A DNA stretch of 64,000 nucleotides from Pseudoalteromonas piscicida (GTDB lineage: Bacteria; Pseudomonadota; Gammaproteobacteria; Enterobacterales; Alteromonadaceae). Below the pieces are notes generated by a model. That model had not been told where the DNA came from. It saw nothing but the letters and a program-made list of their open reading frames with translations, and ran no database searches. A program made the position numbers and the translations under genes. Numbering within the stretch: position 1 is the stretch's first letter; every line of letters begins with the position of its first letter. Location: assembly GCF_000238315.3 (NCBI RefSeq), contig NZ_CP011924.1, forward strand, positions 579,501 through 643,500. Direction: 5' to 3'. Below are positions 59,668 through 64,000 of the stretch, piece after piece.

Positions 59668-61263
59668 CTATACGGCTTCAGCGGCTTTCTTCGCGAGGTA
59701 CTCGTCGTACGTACCATGGAAGTCGGTGATCTTACCGTCTTTAATTTCCCAAATGCGCGTTGCAAGTGATGAGACAAACTGACGGTCGTGCGATACGAAG
59801 AATAACGTGCCTTCGTATTGTTCAAGTGCCAAGTTGAGAGACTCAATTGATTCCATATCCATGTGGTTCGTTGGTTCGTCCATTAGTAGGATATTTGGCT
59901 TATGCATCATGATTTTACCAAATAGCATACGGCCTTGTTCACCACCTGAGATCACCTTAACTGACTTTTTGATGTCGTTTTGAGAGAACAGCATACGGCC
60001 AAGGAAGCCGCGTACGACTTGCTCATCATCGCCTGGCTGTTGCCACTGTTCCATCCATTGGAAAAGATCCAGATCTTTTTCAAATTCGTCAGCATGGTCT
60101 TGCGCATAGTAACCAATATTGGCGTTTTCTGACCATTTATACTCACCTGCTTGCGGCGCTTTACGGCCTGCTAAGGTGTTGAGTAGTGTCGTTTTACCGG
60201 CACCATTTTCACCGATGATGGCAACTTTCTCGCCAACTTCAACAAGGCCATTTAGGTCCGAGAATAGGGTGTCGTCATAACCTTGTGATAGCGAGATAAG
60301 CTCAAGTGCGTTACGGAATAGCGGCTTTTCCTGCTCAAAGCGAATAAATGGATTTTGACGACTTGATGCTTTAACTTCTTCCAGTTGGATCTTGTCAATT
60401 TGCTTAGCACGAGATGTCGCTTGCTTCGCTTTTGAGGCGTTTGCAGAGAAGCGCGAAACGAACTGCTGTAGCTCAGCGATTTGCGCCTTTTTCTTGGCAT
60501 TGTCTGACAACAGGCGCTCGCGAGCTTGCGTCGCAGCAAACATGTATTCATCGTAATTACCTGAGTAAATACGCAGATCGCCATAGTCGATATCCGCCAT
60601 GTGTGTACACACTGAGTTTAAGAAGTGGCGGTCGTGCGAGATGATGATCATAGTACAATCACGCTGATTCAATACGTCTTCCAACCACTTGATAGTATAG
60701 ATATCCAAGTTGTTGGTTGGTTCGTCTAAGAGCATGATATCTGGCTCTGCAAATAATACCTGTGCAAGTAGTACACGCAGTTTCCAGCCCGGAGCAACTT
60801 CTGACATCAAGCCATAATGTTGCTCGGTTGGAATACCCACACCGAGGAGTAATTCACCCGCTTTTGCTTCTGCGGAATAGCCATCCATTTCAGCAAATTG
60901 CGTTTCAAGGTCGGCAACACGCATGCCGTCTTCTTCGCTCATTTCAGGTAATGAGTAAATGCGATCGCGCTCCTGCTTGATTTCCCACAGCTCTTTATGA
61001 CCCATGATCACTGTGTCTACAACCGTATATTGCTCGTAGGCAAATTGATCCTGATTTAGCTTAGCGATACGCTCGTTTGGATCGTAGTTTACGTTACCTG
61101 CACTTGGCTCTAGCTCTTTGCTTAGGATTTTCATAAAGGTGGATTTACCGCAGCCGTTAGCGCCTATTAGGCCGTAGCGGTTGCCGTCACCAAACTTAAC
61201 GGAAATATTCTCAAACAGTGGTTTTGCACCAAACTGCATAGTGATGTTGTTACACGAAAGCAT
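59668..61263 (-). CDS. ybiT: ABC-F family ATPase YbiT
   Basis: 531 residues, two ABC domains without membrane part. First Walker [10 protein letters not shown], signature region [16 protein letters not shown] and Walker [12 protein letters not shown]; linker with [13 protein letters not shown]; second Walker [21 protein letters not shown] and [11 protein letters not shown]. The unusual APGWK in place of LSGG in the first site is also in E. coli YbiT as I recall. ABC-F proteins bind ribosomes and ease stalling. Confidence 0.95.
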   Translation of the reverse strand: MLSCNNITMQFGAKPLFENISVKFGDGNRYGLIGANGCGKSTFMKILSKELEPSAGNVNYDPNERIAKLNQDQFAYEQYTVVDTVIMGHKELWEIKQERDRIYSLPEMSEEDGMRVADLETQFAEMDGYSAEAKAGELLLGVGIPTEQHYGLMSEVAPGWKLRVLLAQVLFAEPDIMLLDEPTNNLDIYTIKWLEDVLNQRDCTMIIISHDRHFLNSVCTHMADIDYGDLRIYSGNYDEYMFAATQARERLLSDNAKKKAQIAELQQFVSRFSANASKAKQATSRAKQIDKIQLEEVKASSRQNPFIRFEQEKPLFRNALELISLSQGYDDTLFSDLNGLVEVGEKVAIIGENGAGKTTLLNTLAGRKAPQAGEYKWSENANIGYYAQDHADEFEKDLDLFQWMEQWQQPGDDEQVVRGFLGRMLFSQNDIKKSVKVISGGEQGRMLFGKIMMHKPNILLMDEPTNHMDMESIESLNLALEQYEGTLFFVSHDRQFVSSLATRIWEIKDGKITDFHGTYDEYLAKKAAEAV

Positions 61264-61510
61264 AAATTTGACTCATTACTGACAATTGCGGCGATCCTAT
61301 CATTTATGGGTGACAAATGATGTAAAAAGTTTGGCTAACTCACACATTACTTTTGCGGCTGATATAGCAAAGACCTAGGTGTTGAAAACTTACCGCCATA
61401 AGACGTTTTATTTACGATTTTATTAAATTTTATTTACCAATTAGGTGGTTAAATGTTAGTCTTTTTTAATACGAAAGGATGGTATAAAAAACTAACTCTG
61501 GTGAACAAGG

Positions 61511-63574
61511 ATGAAAATAGTTGAAGAAAAACATAATTGGTTGATTGACCAACAAATCGATGAGCTGGAAGTCTTACCACCCCATACCGCAACCGCTCAT
61601 TTACCGTCAGAAATTAGAACGCAACTTAAGCCTCATGCCAGTGATTGGATAGTATTGCAACAAAGACATAATTGGCGCCATGTTAAGCGTGACGAATTTA
61701 CTCGTGTTTTTATAAAGACCAAAAAGGGCTTACAAAGTGTAAGGTCTGGCAGTGCTGCCGGTTCTAAAGAGCAGCTAATCATCGTTAAACGCAAGTCTTA
61801 TTTCAAAGCAGAGATTAGAAACAATGCCTTTACAAGCAGTGGTGGGGTTGATCCTAATCAGCCCATTGGCGCAAGCCAATTAGACCCGTTAACACCGGTT
61901 GAACAGGTATTGGCCTCGATTAACGTCGATAAATCACCTGAAGTGGCTGAAAAGCGCATATTGGTGTCGCTGGAAGGGGAGTTGGCGGTGAGTTTTGTGA
62001 TCCAAGGTGCTAATACTCCCACATTGTCCAGAGCCTCTGAAGGGGCAACACAAACGTCTCTGATATTCGGCAAGTTGAATGAAGATGGTCGCTATAGCCT
62101 AAAAGCAAAAATCTTAGGTGTGCCGGAGCAGGTGCTTTTTAACAATGTGCCATATGCAGACCTACTTGATATAGAAAAAGTAAAAGCACTTAAGATTGGC
62201 GCTGATGGTGGAGTGCAGCTGATTAAACACAGAGTGTCAGGTGAGGGTAATATACACCTATATTTTATTAGCGAGCCACCGAGTATCGGGATCTTCTTTG
62301 ATGGTACAGGCAACAACAAGTACAACGATATTTTGGACCCCTTTGATGATAAAGAGCCGACGAATATCGCTAAGCTTCATGAGTTGTATGAAATGGATGA
62401 TAAATTTCATTTTAAACACTATGTCGAAGGCGTAGGCACTAAGGCAGGAGAAGGTAATAGTACAATTGATTTAGCCGTTGCCTACTCTTTTGATGAGAGA
62501 TTGGTAAACACTCTTGTTAAATTTAGCTTTTTCTTAAAAGGTAAATATATTGAGTTATGTAGCACTGTGTTACTCGACTGTTTTGGTTTTAGCCGTGGCG
62601 CAGCGGCAGCAAGAGCATTTGTTAATCTGATCAATGAAATGAGAGAAAAGCAAGATACTAAATTAGCGAATAAAGAGGTGGTATTTCGCTTTGTTGGAAT
62701 TTTCGATACTGTCGCTTCGATAGGGGGGGATGGAGATAATGATCATAGTGAGCTGTATGCTAGAGATGAGTTAGAGAAGGCAGCTAGACTCGATCTCAAT
62801 CAGGCCAGCGCAGGGGCTGTGTATCACTTAACGGCTTGGGATGAGCGGCGTGATAAGTTCCCACTAAGCTCGTTAAAAAATAAAGATGGTAGCTTGTTTG
62901 TTAACCATAAAGAAGATTATCTGCCAGGCGTTCATTCTGATATTGGGGGCGGGTATGCCCCTATCAGTATTGATATTGAATATCCTTTAAAGCGCATTCG
63001 TGGTATTCCCGGAAATCCAGAGCATGAAGCAAAAGTACAACAGGCAAAGTTAGCAATTGAACATAAATATCAGTGGCCAGGTATTAACGTAGATATGGCC
63101 TATCGCTTTAAAAGACTAGGATACGGTGCTAGTCGCTCGGGAAGAGACAGGGATTTTTACACCACATACCGACCTGTTTGGAGACGTAAAATAGATAATA
63201 CCCTTGCCCATTTTGGACTGCACCAAATGTATAACGAGGCGGTGCAACATGGCGTTCCACTAAACGAAATGGCGCGTCTTCAAAGTATCTATCCCTATGA
63301 ACTTAGCAACGAGGTCGCAACTTTGGTGCCAAAAGCGCTTAAAGCTGGGCCAACAAGCCAAGCTTGGCAGAAGTTATATGAGCATTATATTCATATTAGT
63401 TCTCGGTTTACGGGAACTATGGATAAACTGGCTCACGGTGAGGAAACAAAAGCAAAGGACGTGACTGAAAATGGACAAAGGGAAATGTTTTACAATAATG
63501 CAAAAGCGCTACCGCAGGTGCGAGTGTGGAAAGCGTATAAAAATGGAAATAAATCAATTTGGAGAAAAGGATGA
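61511..63574 (+). CDS. Tle1-like (DUF2235) lipase-type T6SS effector candidate
   Basis: 687 residues. The C-terminal 430 carry the DUF2235 alpha/beta-hydrolase: IGIFFDGTGNNKYND (from residue 259), GFSRG with nucleophile Ser361, a likely acid Asp399 in GIFDTVASIGG, and His474 in LPGVHSDIGGGY. This triad is the Tle1 phospholipase type. The first 255 residues match no domain I know and hold no PAAR or signal peptide; they may mediate loading. The next gene begins inside its stop (ATGA). No other secretion gene is in the window, so export by T6SS is inferred from the family only. Confidence 0.85.
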   Translation: MKIVEEKHNWLIDQQIDELEVLPPHTATAHLPSEIRTQLKPHASDWIVLQQRHNWRHVKRDEFTRVFIKTKKGLQSVRSGSAAGSKEQLIIVKRKSYFKAEIRNNAFTSSGGVDPNQPIGASQLDPLTPVEQVLASINVDKSPEVAEKRILVSLEGELAVSFVIQGANTPTLSRASEGATQTSLIFGKLNEDGRYSLKAKILGVPEQVLFNNVPYADLLDIEKVKALKIGADGGVQLIKHRVSGEGNIHLYFISEPPSIGIFFDGTGNNKYNDILDPFDDKEPTNIAKLHELYEMDDKFHFKHYVEGVGTKAGEGNSTIDLAVAYSFDERLVNTLVKFSFFLKGKYIELCSTVLLDCFGFSRGAAAARAFVNLINEMREKQDTKLANKEVVFRFVGIFDTVASIGGDGDNDHSELYARDELEKAARLDLNQASAGAVYHLTAWDERRDKFPLSSLKNKDGSLFVNHKEDYLPGVHSDIGGGYAPISIDIEYPLKRIRGIPGNPEHEAKVQQAKLAIEHKYQWPGINVDMAYRFKRLGYGASRSGRDRDFYTTYRPVWRRKIDNTLAHFGLHQMYNEAVQHGVPLNEMARLQSIYPYELSNEVATLVPKALKAGPTSQAWQKLYEHYIHISSRFTGTMDKLAHGEETKAKDVTENGQREMFYNNAKALPQVRVWKAYKNGNKSIWRKG

Positions 63575-64000
63575 TTAATAGGCTCTATACCGTTTTAGTG
63601 GCAGTAATACTGCTGTGCAGTTGCTCTTCACATACCGAGCTAGAAAAATTAAATATAGCTATATCTGCGTATGAAAAAAGCGATTTGATGGTGAAACTGA
63701 TATTTGATGATAGGTTTTCACCCCCAGCTGGCTCAATAGGTTGTTGTTGGGGAAATGCTAATGCAAATAGTACGTTTTGGGGAGCTGAGATTCCACATAA
63801 AGTAGAAGCGCAGTGGTGGGACTACAAGCAGGGAAAACACTATCGTGCAACGCTATCTGTGCAGCGTGACAAGGCATACAAAATCGCGGGTAATTTACCT
63901 AGCATTACCCATTACACAGGTGAAACAGAAGCCGATCTTGAGCCCTATATTATCTTTGGTTTTGGTGAAAAGGGTGAAGTAAAAATGTGGATTTCTAATG
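63571..64000 (+). CDS. DUF2931-like lipoprotein, 3'-truncated by window edge; likely immunity protein
   Basis: Open for 143 codons to the window edge. It starts at ATG 63571, which overlaps the upstream stop as ATGA. A lipoprotein signal (MINRLYTVLVAVILLCSC, lipobox ending at Cys18) is followed by SPPAGSIGCCWGNANANSTFWG and AQWWDYKQGKHYRATL, the pattern of DUF2931 proteins often found beside Tle1-type effectors. It would sit in the periplasm and bind the effector. The end is outside the window. Confidence 0.75.
   Translation, partial: MINRLYTVLVAVILLCSCSSHTELEKLNIAISAYEKSDLMVKLIFDDRFSPPAGSIGCCWGNANANSTFWGAEIPHKVEAQWWDYKQGKHYRATLSVQRDKAYKIAGNLPSITHYTGETEADLEPYIIFGFGEKGEVKMWISN

Overview
The window looks like chromosome of a marine gammaproteobacterium of the order Alteromonadales, most likely Pseudoalteromonas. 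This rests on recognised proteins: MotY of sodium-driven flagella beside RNase T, an SdaC-type serine carrier, YbiT, a YeaG/YeaH/SpoVR trio and a GlyGly-CTERM protein. It also rests on a tmRNA with an E. coli-like tag and an AT-leaning base composition. No search was run, so the genus is an inference. Most of the window is core chromosome, with short accessory patches.

Layout. 1-2.6 kb: dnaX (5' end outside the window) and ybaB. 2.7-11 kb: an accessory block between ybaB and recR, which are neighbours in E. coli. It holds a lipoprotein amidohydrolase, a DUF3592 membrane protein, an IS3-family element flanked by two truncated genes, a rhomboid protease and an M13 metallopeptidase. 11-14.5 kb: recR, htpG behind a clear sigma-32 promoter, and an exported thiol peroxidase. 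14.6-18.7 kb: a response regulator/CheC-like protein with a diguanylate cyclase, then small membrane proteins. 18.8-24.4 kb: the prkA(yeaG)-yeaH-spoVR stress operon and sodB. 24.7-31.7 kb: grxD and the glutamate synthase operon gltBD, in which gltB is split by an apparent one-base deletion. 32-37.5 kb: a DUF1801 protein, recN with LexA boxes, nadK, and hrcA-grpE with a sigma-32 promoter. 37.5-43 kb: a TPR protein, a periplasmic solute-binding protein, a CHASE hybrid histidine kinase and the tmRNA gene. 43-49 kb: a small unknown protein, an orphan CARF-nuclease (DUF1887, VC1899/Card1 type), a FapA-type protein, rnt and motY. 49-56.7 kb: a lipoprotein, a DUF962 protein, a perfect 1,166-bp tandem duplication carrying a lipoprotein amidohydrolase, a MITE-like element and a 1,401-residue SNF2 helicase. 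56.8-64 kb: sdaC, a GlyGly-CTERM cyclophilin, ybiT, and at the right edge a Tle1-like (DUF2235) lipase-type effector overlapping the start of a DUF2931-type lipoprotein, which looks like an effector-immunity pair.

How the parts work together. Protein-quality and stress functions recur: htpG, grpE and hrcA, RecN under LexA, Tpx, SodB, GrxD and the YeaG kinase system. Nitrogen assimilation is represented by GltBD with ArgR-box-like palindromes upstream. Sensing is represented by the CHASE kinase and the diguanylate cyclase pair.

The most interesting leads are: (1) the stand-alone CARF-nuclease, whose nuclease residues are intact but whose CARF ligand motif is altered, with no CRISPR locus in the window; (2) the Tle1-like/DUF2931 pair, whose effector has an unrecognised N-terminal region of about 255 residues; (3) the perfect tandem duplication whose right breakpoint lies inside a MITE that also supplies the stop codon of the duplicated gene; (4) hrcA-grpE control without a visible CIRCE element.
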